20,000 bases of DNA from Penaeus vannamei (lineage: Eukaryota; Arthropoda; Malacostraca; Decapoda; Penaeidae). The stretch covers positions 37,515,964 through 37,535,963 of the forward strand of contig NC_091564.1 of assembly GCF_042767895.1 (NCBI RefSeq). The letters run 5' to 3'. A model generated the notes under the pieces. That model made no database searches and had not been told where the DNA came from. It saw nothing but the letters and a program-made list of their open reading frames with translations. Position 1 is the stretch's first letter. Each line of letters begins with the position of its first letter. A program made the translations under genes and the position numbers. Positions 8,521 to 17,662 of this stretch are shown piece after piece.

Positions 8521-9836
8521 GCGAATACCTCTCTCTCACTTCTCTCTACCTTTTTCCTTTTCTTTTATTTTCTTCTAGATTGTGATACACGTTTCATCAG
8601 TTCACGCTACACAACGTAAACATGTCTTCAAAGTAGGATTAGTCAAAGTCGTGTATTTTTAGACCAGACTCTGCTTTGCGTGTCGATTTGCGCGAATCAT
8701 TTAACATTTGCGGAATTAAACGGTCTGCCCTAACTGACGAAATTCGTTAAATTATGATCTATTGTATTTTGTCACGTGATGTAAGACGTTTTAACACTCT
8801 TCGAAAGAAAGGTCAAGAAAATTAAAGATATCAGTATAGTAATTCTCTTAATAGTCAACCATCTTTTAATTTAGCTCGTAAATTTGCACTAATTTTCCTT
8901 TTGCATGGAAGCTGACATATCAGTTCACTAAATGATTTAGCGATTGACGGCATCAAACCTTTTAAATTGAGTTTTCCCATTTAAACTAGACGGCCGTAAT
9001 TCATCCCCAAATATATATTTTGTTTGAAAGTGATACCACTTTTACAATAAAAAAAACAAAACAACAAAAACATTTAGATTACAGAGTTGGTTAATAATAT
9101 GGTGTTCTAGATTACACCATAATCTTAGAGACTTTCTATCTATCTATGTACATACTCTACATACATCGATGTGCGTGTATGTCATTATATTTTCCTTTGC
9201 TTCGTCTAAAACGTGAATTTCGAAAGCTTTATACGAGAGGTCAGTGTGTTTCAACAAAAACAGGCAATGTTCAAATAAGATATATATATTTTTTTCGTTC
9301 ATTCGTTATCGTGTGGCGTGTAAAGTGAAACGAGGAAAAGATATCGTATTTGCACGGTGCTTATCGTTCGTCTGGCAGCGCTGCATGATACGCTTCATTT
9401 CCAGTTAACTTTTCTGAGGAAATTATGCATGAAGAAATAAGTAACTCTGTTGATTTTTTTCCCCGCCATTCGTAAACAAGCAATTCCAGTGAAATGAAAC
9501 AAATGAATAAAAAAAAGAAGAAGAAGAACGTGCACCGTTTGTGGAAACAAGTTGATAAACATTTTAGTTTTATTTTATTCGGACAATTCCTTTTGTGCGA
9601 ATAATCCGCTCGGAAGGTTCATCAACATCGTGATCTCTTATAACGCCGCGAGTTTGCGTTGTGCAGCGGCGTCGCTCGGAACGAATTACGTGGATTCCTG
9701 ATTGACTTCGCGGTATTTTAGCGGTTTGTGATGAAAGTCTGCTCTGGTGTGGTTTGGATTAGAATTTCGGGGTCTGTTTGGGATGAGGTGCGTTCGAGTT
9801 TTCATCTGTCTGTCCCTACTCCCTGAACGCAAACAA
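8521..9836. other. AT-rich unique DNA, 1.3 kb, no gene recognised
   Basis: Mixed to AT-rich sequence with normal complexity. Contents seen: a TC-rich patch (8530-8575), short TATC repeats (9135-9150), a 10-bp perfect palindrome GCAGCGCTGC (9375-9384), an (AAG)n patch (9508-9528), and a locally CpG-rich stretch (9600-9690). The longest frames are about 60 codons and do not resemble a known protein. It may be intron or intergenic DNA; I cannot exclude short exons. Confidence 0.55.
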
Positions 9837-9837
9837 A

Positions 9838-9916
9838 GACACACACACACACACGTACAGGCACACACACGCACACGCACACACCCAACACACACACACA
9901 TATACACACAGACAGG
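9838..9916. repeat. (CA)n microsatellite, interrupted
   Basis: CA dinucleotides with GTACAGG, GCACG and TATA interruptions. Frames through it give Thr/His on plus and Val/Cys on minus, typical of CA repeats. Confidence 0.95.
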
Positions 9917-9988
9917 ATATTTGTGTGCGTGTGGTGACGTTCCAACTACACCCGAGTGCATAACTGCATCCCGCACATGTCATCCCGT

Positions 9989-10066
9989 CCCCCCCCTCTC
10001 CCCTCCCCACGAGCCTTGGCCCCCTCCCCCTCCCCCCTCCCCCCGAGCCTTGGCCCCCGCCGCCGA
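9989..10066. repeat. C-rich block with a 34-bp direct duplication
   Basis: CCCCTCCCCNCGAGCCTTGGCCCCC occurs twice, with GAGCCTTGGC starting at 10011 and 10045. The rest is C-runs of 4-8. The minus strand is quadruplex-capable. Confidence 0.85.
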
Positions 10067-10540
10067 GAAAGTAATATTTTGGAAAGGTCTGGACGCTGGA
10101 ATGCTTCCTCTGGTTCGACGATAACTCGCCTGGAATGGTGCCTAGGCATCGCGCCAGCAGCCAACCGCCCGCGATGGTGCCACGAGTGACGGCCTCCGAG
10201 AAATTGCCGCGTATCTCTCCCGTTTCCCTCTCCCTTTTTTTTTTTTTTTTATCACGTTTCCCCCGTTCTCCTCTTTCGTACGCCTGCTCGAGCGCGGTGT
10301 CCGAGAGAGACGTTCGAGGACTTCCGAGACTTTCGAGCTCCTTCGGCGGGAGGAAAGGGAAAGCCTTCTCGTGCCTTCCGACCTGCCAGAGACCCTCTCC
10401 TTGCTTCCGAAGGGCGCGGCCTGAGGACCTCCTGGAGGCGCGGCTGACGAAAAGTACTGGCGGCCTGAACGAAGCTTTTCGAATCGGACGCCATTAACCG
10501 CCGTTCGCAGTTGGAGACTAGCCATACAAAAACTGCCTAA
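10067..10540. other. CpG-rich island; candidate exon or promoter region
   Basis: By eye there are roughly 40-45 CpG dinucleotides in 10081-10510, far denser than in the flanking AT-rich DNA. A T16 run (10235-10250) interrupts it. Open frames cross it on both strands (plus 10135-10497, minus 10142-10525), giving Arg/Ser/Pro-rich products that I cannot place in any family. One of them could be a real exon or upstream region, but both frames being open points to base composition. The block ends in an A-rich stretch (10538-10570), so a retrocopy remnant is another possibility. Confidence 0.4.
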
Positions 10541-10920
10541 AAAAAAAGAAAAAAAAGGAAAGAAAAAAAATCCAAGGCTACAGATTTGTTAGTTCCCTTG
10601 ATCAAATGTTCAGGAACCCGGGCCAGATTTTTTATTTTTTTTTCCTTTTCCAACTCGCCAGCTTCTTTCTTTTCCGTAAAGGATAAAACAAAACAAAACA
10701 AAACAAAAAACATTTAGGAGACTCTCATCGGGAATAAAAATGACCCCTTTTGACCTCTGAAGAATGCTCGTTGTGCAGATGCGCCAGAACCCCGTCTGGC
10801 CGCTGTACACGATAAAAGGCCTTGGCACACACGACGCTAAGTGTCCACTTTGGAAAAATCATCATATATTTTGTTCAGGGTCTCCTCTCTCCCTCCTTCA
10901 GTAGAAACACGCATGCACTC
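10541..10920. other. Unique DNA with A-rich and AAAAC patches
   Basis: It begins with A-rich DNA, holds T-rich DNA at 10628-10645 and an (AAAAC)3-4 patch (10686-10709). TGACCCCTTTTGACCT (10741-10756) reads on minus as AGGTCA-4-GGGTCA, a DR4-type nuclear-receptor pattern. A GATAAAAGG sequence at about 10810 is TATA-like only. No frame worth calling. Confidence 0.45.
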
Positions 10921-10921
10921 A

Positions 10922-10961
<40 letters not shown>

Positions 10962-10979
10962 CACAAACAAACACACACA

Positions 10980-11022
<43 letters not shown>

Positions 11023-11112
11023 ACACACACACACACACACACACGCGCGCACACACACACACTCACAAACACACACATACACATACACACACGCGCTAAC
11101 ACACACACATCA
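10921..11112. repeat. (ACGC)10 then (CA)n compound microsatellite
   Basis: Ten ACGC tetramers (10921-10960) are followed by CA dinucleotides with TCACAC, GCGCGC and CATACA interruptions to about 11110. Plus frames are Thr/His, minus frames Val/Cys. Then about 120 bp of A/T-rich DNA with degenerate AAATA/GATA units follows (11113-11230). Confidence 0.96.
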
Positions 11113-11270
11113 AAGTGAATAAATAAACAAATAGATATATAACTGAATACATAAATTAATAGATAAATACAGGAAAAATAGATACATAAAATGAATGAAT
11201 ATAGATAAACAAATATAAGCAAACAAGACTAAGTAAATCAAATTATAAAGGAAATCCGAATTTGTCTCCG

Positions 11271-11650
11271 CGATCATAGCATTCGGACGACAAATGGAAA
11301 ATATTTCTTATTTCTTGGCTAAATGTAGTTAATAGTATTTTTTTTTTTGCCCCATTTCAACCCCATTATAACGTTCGAACAATAATTGGAAAATATCTTG
11401 GATAAATGGATGATGATAATAATAATCATTATAATTATCCTATTTTAGCTCGATCATAACATTCGGATGCGGTAAAATAAAGGGATAATACTTTTAGTGG
11501 ATAAATGGCTAGAAAATTAAGATAATGGATTATTGGATAAATGGATAATATCCAAATGAATAAATGAATAACAACGACTAAGCGTATTTTTCTTTTTTAC
11601 CTCCATTTTCGCCTCTCTTCCTAAGTCTCGATCATAGCATCCGAACACGG
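11271..11650. repeat. Worn ~90-bp tandem repeat with CGATCATAGCATTCGGA anchor
   Basis: The anchor CGATCATAGCATTCGGAC occurs at 11271, as a diverged form at 11363 (CCATTATAACGTTCGAAC), at 11451 (CGATCATAACATTCGGAT) and at 11629 (CGATCATAGCATCCGAAC). Spacings are 92, 88 and 178 bp, the last about two units. TGGAAAATAT and GGATAAATGG follow the anchors in several copies. The array is AT-rich and strongly diverged; a unit between 11451 and 11629 has lost its anchor. Confidence 0.65.
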
Positions 11651-12156
11651 CCAGCCCCCAGTCCAGAGCCTCATAAATTTGCTTTCCCCACAATAATGAT
11701 GCCTATATGATTTTTTATTTTCATTTTTATGATTTATTTTGTTGACATTTTTACTCCCTGTATTTTGTTTCTCATTTTCCTTTCCGTCTTTTTTTTTTAA
11801 ATCGTGTTTTTTTAACGATGTTTCAAGTTTGAATTTCTTTATCATTTTCCTTTTGGTTAGATATGCTCTTAGTTTGTATTTTCTCTTTGCTCTCCATTCT
11901 GCTATATTTTCCTTCTTTTGTGATGTATATTATGAATACTAAGCAACGCATGCTATCGCTTTGAGGTTATTTAGAATGCTCTTTAATATAATCTGATTTG
12001 CTTTTAATCGGTCTTTCGTTACCTTGTAAAACCTATCTGAAATTCTTAGTTATACGATCATTTTTTCTCTATTCTTTTTTATTAGTAATACCCTACTTCC
12101 ACTACCATCTACTGATTGTCTTATATCACCCTAACTATTTTTAAACCACATGAAAA

Positions 12157-12188
<32 letters not shown>

Positions 12189-12399
12189 AATCTACCGGAG
12201 TCTCGCATTCATCTTTTTAGGCGAGTCCCCCCCTTAATAAAACATGATTTTTCTTTCCGTTTTCTTTCTCGTGATCCCCAAACAGACATCCATCACGTGA
12301 CTAACCCTCGCTGTAATCAAAGTTTCTATCCAAACTTCTACGTAACCCCGCCCCTTCCGCCCCACATCTATCTCTCCTTTTTTATCTATTTTTAAGGAG
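11651..12399. other. AT-rich unique DNA; includes a (GAAA)n microsatellite
   Basis: About 750 bp, T-rich on plus to about 12150, then (GAAA)n at 12154-12190, then mixed DNA. Small frames (about 60-80 codons) are Phe/Leu/Ser-rich and unremarkable. No RNA gene recognised. Confidence 0.55.
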
Positions 12400-12749
12400 C
12401 TCTTTTTTTGTTTGTTTGTTTTCTTTTCCTGTTCTCCTTTTTTTCTTGTTTTTTTCTTCTTTATCTTTTTCTTTATTCTTTTTCTTCTTCTATCGTCACA
12501 TTTTATCCCCTTTTCTTTTCTTTCCTTCTCTATCTCCTTTTATTATTATTATTATTATCATCGTTATTTACCTCTTTCGCTTCTTATATTTCCATATAGT
12601 TTTTGCTAAACATTTTTGAATTTGCCTTCACCCTCCCTTCTTTCATTCCTCTTCTTTCTCCTGAATATCCTCTTAGAAAAAAAAGGAAAAAAGAAAAAAA
12701 AAAGGAAATTCTAAAAAGTATAAAAAAGTATTATCACTCAACTTCTTTA
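12400..12749. repeat. T-rich tract with (TTTG)n and (ATT)n patches
   Basis: TTTG repeats at 12407-12421, then T/C-rich DNA, ATT triplets at 12540-12560, and an A-rich patch at 12675-12712. Three overlapping plus frames are open here, all Phe/Ser/Leu strings, which points to composition. Confidence 0.8.
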
Positions 12750-13395
12750 TCATGTTTTTTCTTTCCTCCTTCCCTCCTTCACTCTTTTTTCTGAGCCTCC
12801 CTCTTCTTTTTCATTTTCCTTCACCCTTCCTTCACCCTCGATTCTCCTTTTCCCCTGCCACCCTCCTTCCCCCTCCCCTATCCCCCCTTCTCCCTTTCCC
12901 TATTTTCCATTTCACTCACCCATACGCTTTCTTTATCTCCCATATTTCCCCTTAATTTTTTCTAGTTCCTCCCACTTCTTCCCTTTTTCTCTATTCCTTT
13001 CCCTTCCCATTTCCCTATTTCCCTTCTCCTTTCCCTTTCCCTATTTCTTTCCCCCACCTCTTCTCTTTTCCATATTTTTCCCTTCCCTTTCTATTTTCCT
13101 ATTCCCCTTACCCCCACCCCTTCCCTTTTTCTCCTATTCCCTCTCCCTTCTACTTTCCCTTTTCCCCTTACCCCTACCTTTTCCCTTTTCCTCTCCCTTC
13201 CCCCACCCCTTCCCTTTTCCCTATTCCCTCTCCCCCACCCCTTTTCCACTTCCCCCACCCCTTCTCTTTCCCTCTCCCTTCCCTTTCCCCACCCCACCCC
13301 TTCCCTTCCCCTCCCTCTTCTCCTTTCCCTCTCCCTTCCCCTTCCCCTTTTCCCCTTCCTCCACCCCTTCCCTTTCCCCCACCCCCCCCCCCACC
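12750..13395. repeat. Polypyrimidine tract with CCCTTNCCCCCACCCCTTCCC-like units
   Basis: Plus strand is C/T with rare A. From about 13060 a recurring block of the type CCCCCACCCCTTCCCTTTT appears at irregular 30-50-bp spacing, and the tract ends in a long C-run interrupted by one A (about 13378-13392). Minus-strand frames give Arg/Glu/Gly/Lys strings and are not genes. Confidence 0.9.
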
Positions 13396-13490
13396 CTATC
13401 CTCTAGATAACTAAATCTACTTTATATTTTTGTGGAGTTGGGGAATCCCCGGCTGGGATAATGAGGTAGGCAGGATTAGGGTATCAGCAT

Positions 13491-13521
13491 TAGGCCTCGA
13501 TTCAATAACAAAAGAGGCCTA
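13491..13521. other. Inverted repeat, 8-bp arms
   Basis: TAGGCCTC (13491-13498) and GAGGCCTA (13514-13521) are perfect inverted copies around a 15-nt loop, in the only unique stretch (13396-13540) between two low-complexity blocks. It could form a small hairpin; there is no poly-T or gene context to call it a terminator. Confidence 0.6.
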
Positions 13522-13540
13522 GGTGAATGAGGTGGATTTT

Positions 13541-13593
13541 TATCCTTCTCTCTCTCTTTCTTTCTCTTTTTCTGTCTCAGAGAGAGAGAGAAT

Positions 13594-13646
<53 letters not shown>

Positions 13647-13657
13647 GAGAGGAAAGA

Positions 13658-13716
<59 letters not shown>

Positions 13717-13754
13717 CAAGAGAGAGATTTCAAGAGAGAGATAGATAGATTTCA

Positions 13755-13787
<33 letters not shown>

Positions 13788-13800
13788 GAGATTTCAAATA
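13541..13800. repeat. TC block facing a GA block, then GATA with GATTTCAA inserts
   Basis: C/T-rich DNA (13541-13577) meets (GA)n at CTCAGAG (about 13577) so the two halves are inverted copies in composition. (GA)n runs to about 13711, and (GATA)n follows. The octamer GATTTCAA interrupts the run at 13712, 13727, 13748 and 13790. Confidence 0.93.
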
Positions 13801-13842
13801 GAACACTTGATATCCCCCTAAACAGAGAAAAGAAGTTAAAAT

Positions 13843-13896
13843 CAACAAACAACAACAATATTAATAACAATAACAACATCAACAACAACAACAAAA
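13843..13896. repeat. (AAC)n/(AAT)n microsatellite
   Basis: CAACAA and AATAAC triplets with interruptions. About 190 bp of unique DNA follows (13897-14088), without a gene. Confidence 0.9.
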
Positions 13897-14088
13897 CCAA
13901 TCATTGCATCGCCACGACGCGCCCACACTTACATCCGTCAACCACCGACAACAAACACCCTCCTTCTGCAACACATGTTCTCGACACGTTTGGGACAAGT
14001 TTCAACTCTTGGGAGATAATTAGCACCTCCACTCATGTCACTTTCTGGTGGAAATGAGTGGTTATTATTTCGTCCTAATGAATACCCG

Positions 14089-14500
14089 GAGGAGAGGAGG
14101 TTGATGAGGTGAAGAAGGGAGGACGAGGGAGAGGAGAGGGAGAAGGGAGGATAGAAGAAGTGGGGTGGGGGATGAGAGTGGAAGAAAGGGGTGAAGAAAG
14201 GAGAAGAGAGAAGGGTTGAAGAGGGATGGAGAGGGAGAAGGGAGGAGGGGGAGAGGGGATATGGGGTTGGAGGATGGGAGAGGGAGAAAGGGGTAAGGAG
14301 GTGAAGTGAGAGAAGGAGGAGAGGGAACGAGAGAAGGGGAAGAGGGGGAGAGGAGAAGGAGATAGATAGATAGATGATAGATAGATAGATAGATAGATAA
14401 ATAGATAAATAGATAGATAGATAAATAAATAGATGTATAGAGAGAGACAGAGAAAGAGAAACAGAGAGAGCTATAGAGAAAGGGAGATAAACAAAAGAGT
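14089..14500. repeat. Polypurine tract then (GATA)n
   Basis: A/G-rich plus strand built of GGGAGAAGGGAGGA-type units (14089-14360), then GATA tetramers with GATAAATA variants (14361-14436), then GA-rich DNA. Minus frames (13938-14552 and 14065-14586) are long but are Ser/Leu/Pro strings followed by Tyr/Leu/Ile/Ser tetrapeptides from GATA, so not called. Confidence 0.93.
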
Positions 14501-14740
14501 GGAGGATCAAGGGTTGAAAAAAGAGTGAAGAATAGGAGGAGTGGTGAGGCATTGACAGTTAGATGTACTTTTACTCTTTGTTTCAAAACTTGGAGTCAGT
14601 GAAAGGGTACAAGGATCCTCTCAGACCCATAAAAGTTGCGTGAGGGCATCTGATGAAAGGGAACAACCCGAAAAATAATATGGTTATAGAACAAAGATGA
14701 AAAGGAAGTTATGAACAACTAATGGAAGTACTGTATTGAG
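14501..14740. other. Unique spacer, no gene seen
   Basis: About 240 bp of AT-leaning DNA that leads into the diverged repeat to its right. Nothing recognisable. Confidence 0.5.
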
Positions 14741-15400
14741 ACAGAAAGAAAATCTTAAAAATCTAGTGTTGTCGGAAAAGATGAGACATATTGTGAGCTT
14801 CGTAAGGACGGTTATTGCAGTCTCTCTTTTTCTCCAATTCTCCCATACGCAATTCTTCATTATGAAAAGGTACAAATCCATTTCTTTTATAAGGAAAGAT
14901 AAACTGTTCTTGGATATATCAAAGATAGCCATTGCAGCCTCACTTTTATTTCAGTGTTTCCATACACAATGCTTCACTGATGAAAAAAGCATAAAAATCT
15001 AGTTTATTGATTGATTGATTTTTTAAAAGAAAAATAAACTGATCTTAGAGATACCAAAGACTGCCAATGCAATCTCCCTTTTTATCTCAATGCTACCATA
15101 CGCAATTCCCCATTGATAAAAAGGCGTACAGATCCATTTTTTTTTCTTTTCTTTTTTAAGAAAAAATGAACTGATCTTAGAGATACTAAAGGCAGCCTAG
15201 GCAATCTCCCTTTTTTCTAAATCTCAATGCTACCATATGCAATTCTTCATTGATAAAAAGGCTTACAAATCCAGTAAAAAGAAGGAGAAGAAGAAAAATA
15301 ACTGATCTTTGAGAACCTAAAGATAGCTATTGCAGCCTCCCTTCTTCGGAGTGAGATGCTCTCTCATACGCAATTCTTCACTGCTCGAGAATAAAGAAAT
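14741..15400. repeat. Diverged tandem repeat, ~117-137-bp unit, five copies
   Basis: The marker CATACGCAATTCTTCA (with changes) starts at 14844, 14961, 15097, 15234 and 15365, giving spacings of 117, 136, 137 and 131. Each unit carries, in order, AACTGATCTTAGAGATA, CNAAAGANNGCCNNTGCA, CTCCCTTTTT, the marker, TGATAAAAAGGC and ACAAATCCA. Because the first spacing is 117 (a multiple of three), one plus frame (14736-15002, 88 codons) stays open over two copies and shows the repeat as protein. The later 136, 137 and 131 spacings break it, so I treat it as non-coding. Confidence 0.85.
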
Positions 15401-15530
15401 GAAAGGAACTAACAGAAGTTGTGTGATAAAAATGCTTTCACATTCTTTCGGGAACTAAAACTTTAAATATATTCCGAGGGATCACTTTAGTCGAAACTCG
15501 TGTTGTGATAAAAAATGTTCTTTTATCATC
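15401..15530. other. Unique spacer
   Basis: About 130 bp of AT-rich DNA between the five-copy repeat and the pyrimidine minisatellite; nothing recognised. Confidence 0.5.
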
Positions 15531-16195
15531 GATTGTCCCCCTTCCCTTCCCCTTTCTCTTTTCATCTCCCTCTTTCTCTCTCTCCGTCTGTCTGTTTCTA
15601 TTTCTTTATTTCCTTCTCCTCCGTCTCTCTCTCTCTCCGTCCATCTGTCTGTCTCTATTTCTTTCTCTCCTCCTCCCTCTCCCTCTTTCCCTCTCTCACT
15701 TCCTCCGCCTTTTCTCCCCTTCCTCCTTTCCTCTCTCCCTCTCCTTCTCTACTTCCTTCCCTCCTCTCTCTCTCCCTCTCCTTTTCTACTTCCTTCCCTC
15801 CTCTCTCTCTCTCCCTCTCCTTCTCTACTTCCTTCCCTCCTCTCTCTCTCCTTTCCTCTCTCCCTCTCCTTCTCTACTTCCTTCCCTCCTCTCTCTCTCT
15901 CCCTCTCCTTCTCTACTTCCTTCCCTCCTCTCTCTCTCTCCCTCTCTACTTCCTTCCCTCATCTCTCCCTCTCCTTCTCTACTTCCTTCCCTCCTCCTCG
16001 TCTCATTCCTCTCTCCCTCTCCTTCTCTACTCCCTTCCCTCCTCTCTCTCCCCCTTCCCTTCTCTACTTCCTTCCCTCCTCTCTCTCTCTTCTCTCTCAC
16101 CCTCACCTTTTCTACTTCCTTCCCTCCTCTCTCTCTCCTTTCCCTTCTCTACTTCCTTCCCTCCTCCTCGTCTCATTCCTCTCCCCTTATCCAAT
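15531..16195. repeat. Pyrimidine minisatellite, 33-49-bp unit, 11 copies
   Basis: After a TC-rich lead-in with GTCTGTCTG patches (15590-15655), the motif CTACTTCCTTCCCTC starts at 15749, 15786, 15825, 15874, 15913, 15946, 15979, 16027 (one variant base), 16064, 16112 and 16149. Spacing is 33-49 bp. Unit length differs by the number of TC steps. Two units (from 15979 and 16149) share the rare insert CTCGTCTCATTCCTCT, pointing to copying between units. Two plus frames are open through the whole block only because it lacks stops. Confidence 0.95.
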
Positions 16196-16560
16196 TTTGG
16201 GTTTTGATATGACAACAAAATTGGACTGGGGATACAGGGGAATCCGGGCTTGGCTCCTCTGTATTAATAAGGCTTCAAGATGCGTCCTTCTTTTTAAGCA
16301 GTATTAGGGGACACATCCGTCATTCTGTCGTCTTGTTTTAAGGTTTTCAGGAGCTTCTGTTACGTATTAATATAAGGGTCGAGCCAATATGTCCAGGACA
16401 GAGGTAAGTCGTAAGTATGCGGTATACTCGCGTACGGTATGCTCGTAGGTGTAAGACGGCTACAGGAGGAGATTCCTTTGGAGTAAACAAAAACAGGTCG
16501 TATGGCTCTAAAGATATGCAAACGCACACATGTACGTCGATTCATACATACCTTTCTATC
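16196..16560. other. Unique spacer, 365 bp; no gene called
   Basis: Mixed composition. It holds a consensus-like splice donor GAG/GTAAGT (16401-16409) five codons after an ATG (16389), and a 15-bp imperfect tandem repeat (CGGTATACTCG at 16420, CGGTATGCTCG at 16435). Neither is enough to call an exon. Confidence 0.45.
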
Positions 16561-16625
16561 CGCCTACACACACACACACACAGACACACAGACACACAGA
16601 CACAGACACACAGACACACACACGC
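16561..16625. repeat. (CA)n microsatellite with CAGACA units
   Basis: CA dinucleotides with regularly placed CAGACACA steps, then a short C-rich patch. Confidence 0.95.
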
Positions 16626-16689
16626 ACACTCCCCGCCCCCCTCATCTCAAAAGCGTTTTGTAATTCCACTTAACCGCTGACGGAAATCA

Positions 16690-17032
16690 AAGAAATCCTC
16701 ATTCTCTCAATTTCACTCTCTCTCTCTCACTCACAGTCACTCACTCTCACTCTCTCTCTCTTTCGCTCCCATACTCAATCTCATTCTCTCTCGCTCTCAG
16801 TCTCAGTCTCACTCTCTCTCTCTCTCTCACTCTCTTTCTCTCTCGCTCTCATACTCACTCACTCACTCTCCCTTACTCTCTCTCTCTCCCTCCCTCTCCC
16901 CCTCTCTCGCTATCTCCCTCCCCCTCTCTCTCTTTCACCCTCTCTCTCTCCCTCTCCCCCTCTCTCCCTCTCCCCCTCTCTCGCTATCTCTATCTCCCTC
17001 CCTCTCCCTCTCTTTCACCCTCTCTCTCTCAA
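16690..17032. repeat. (CT)n tract with CTCAC, CTCGC and CCCC interruptions
   Basis: TC-based repeat DNA in which CTCACTCAC and TCTCGCTCTC blocks recur. In 16900-17032 a ~50-bp unit containing CCCTCTCTCGCTATCTC and TCTTTCACCCTCTCTCTC appears about twice. Confidence 0.92.
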
Positions 17033-17196
17033 AGAGGCGAATACAGAAGGAGAACGAGAATCAAAGTACCAAACTCGACCTCAAAAAAGCGATTTATAAG
17101 TTCGCAAGTGGGCCATAGATTCCTACGGTTGATTGGCCCAAAAACTTCTCTAACTTGGGGTCGAGTTTGCGGTAACTGCCTCGTTCTCGTCGGGAG
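17033..17196. other. Unique spacer with a 7-bp inverted repeat
   Basis: TGGGCCA (17109-17115) and TGGCCCA (17134-17140) form perfect inverted arms around an 18-nt loop. Short frames are open on both strands (minus 17029-17250, plus 17108-17320), neither resembling a known protein. Confidence 0.5.
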
Positions 17197-17650
17197 GTAC
17201 TTTCTCGAAGACGAAGGTCGTTTGAGGAAGACGTTGGGGATTTGTTCCATTTGTCTTCAATTGTGTGTTTGGTTTTGTTTTTATTTCTTTGTTTATTTTG
17301 GTTTATTTGCTTATCGTTGAATAGATAGAAGGGGAAGATTTATTTGTTTGTTTATCGTTGATTTGTTCCATTTGTCTTCAACTGTGTGTTTTGTTTTGTT
17401 TTTATTTCTTTGTTTATTTTGGTTTATTTGTTTATCGTTGAAATATTACTTTCTTGAGGTCGTTAAAAGAAGACATTAGAGATTCGTTCCGTTTGTCTTT
17501 TATTGTCTTGTTTTTTCTCTTTGTTTATTCTGATTTATTTGGTTATCTATCGTTGAATAGATAGCAGGGGAAGATTTATTTGTTTATTTATCTATGAATC
17601 TTACTTTCTTGGGGGCGTTAAAAGGAGACATCGGAAATTTGTCCCATTTT
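17197..17650. repeat. Tandem repeat, ~121-bp unit, about four copies
   Basis: The motif ATTTGTTCCATTTGTCTT (with changes) starts at 17240, 17361, 17482 and 17637, spacings 121, 121 and 155. Units share TACTTTCTTGAGGTCGTTA, the motif, a GTTTTTATTTCTTTGTTTAT T-rich body, and TTTATCGTTGAATAGATAG. Copies 1 and 2 are close; the others are more diverged. The T-rich bodies contain TTTG/TTTA short repeats. Confidence 0.85.
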
Positions 17651-17662
17651 GTCTTTGATTCA

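Noticed and set aside
10100..10125. tRNA-like B box (GGTTCGACGAT)
   Set aside because: It does not match GGTTCGANTCC beyond the first half, and no cloverleaf or A box can be placed upstream.
10801..10870. TATA-type promoter (GATAAAAGG) about 30 bp before a possible start
   Set aside because: One weak match with no clear initiator, no open frame downstream (CA repeat follows), so not annotated as a promoter.
13938..14586. 204- and 173-codon minus frames
   Set aside because: Mostly the reverse of the purine tract and GATA repeat; only the ends are unique, and I recognise no family there.
15505..16212. 235- and 230-codon plus frames
   Set aside because: They read through an 11-copy pyrimidine minisatellite in two frames at once; unit length varies and is often not a multiple of three.
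17029..17320. Short frames on both strands over a mixed-composition stretch
   Set aside because: About 70 codons each, overlapping on opposite strands, with the plus frame ending in the T-rich repeat; no recognisable domain.
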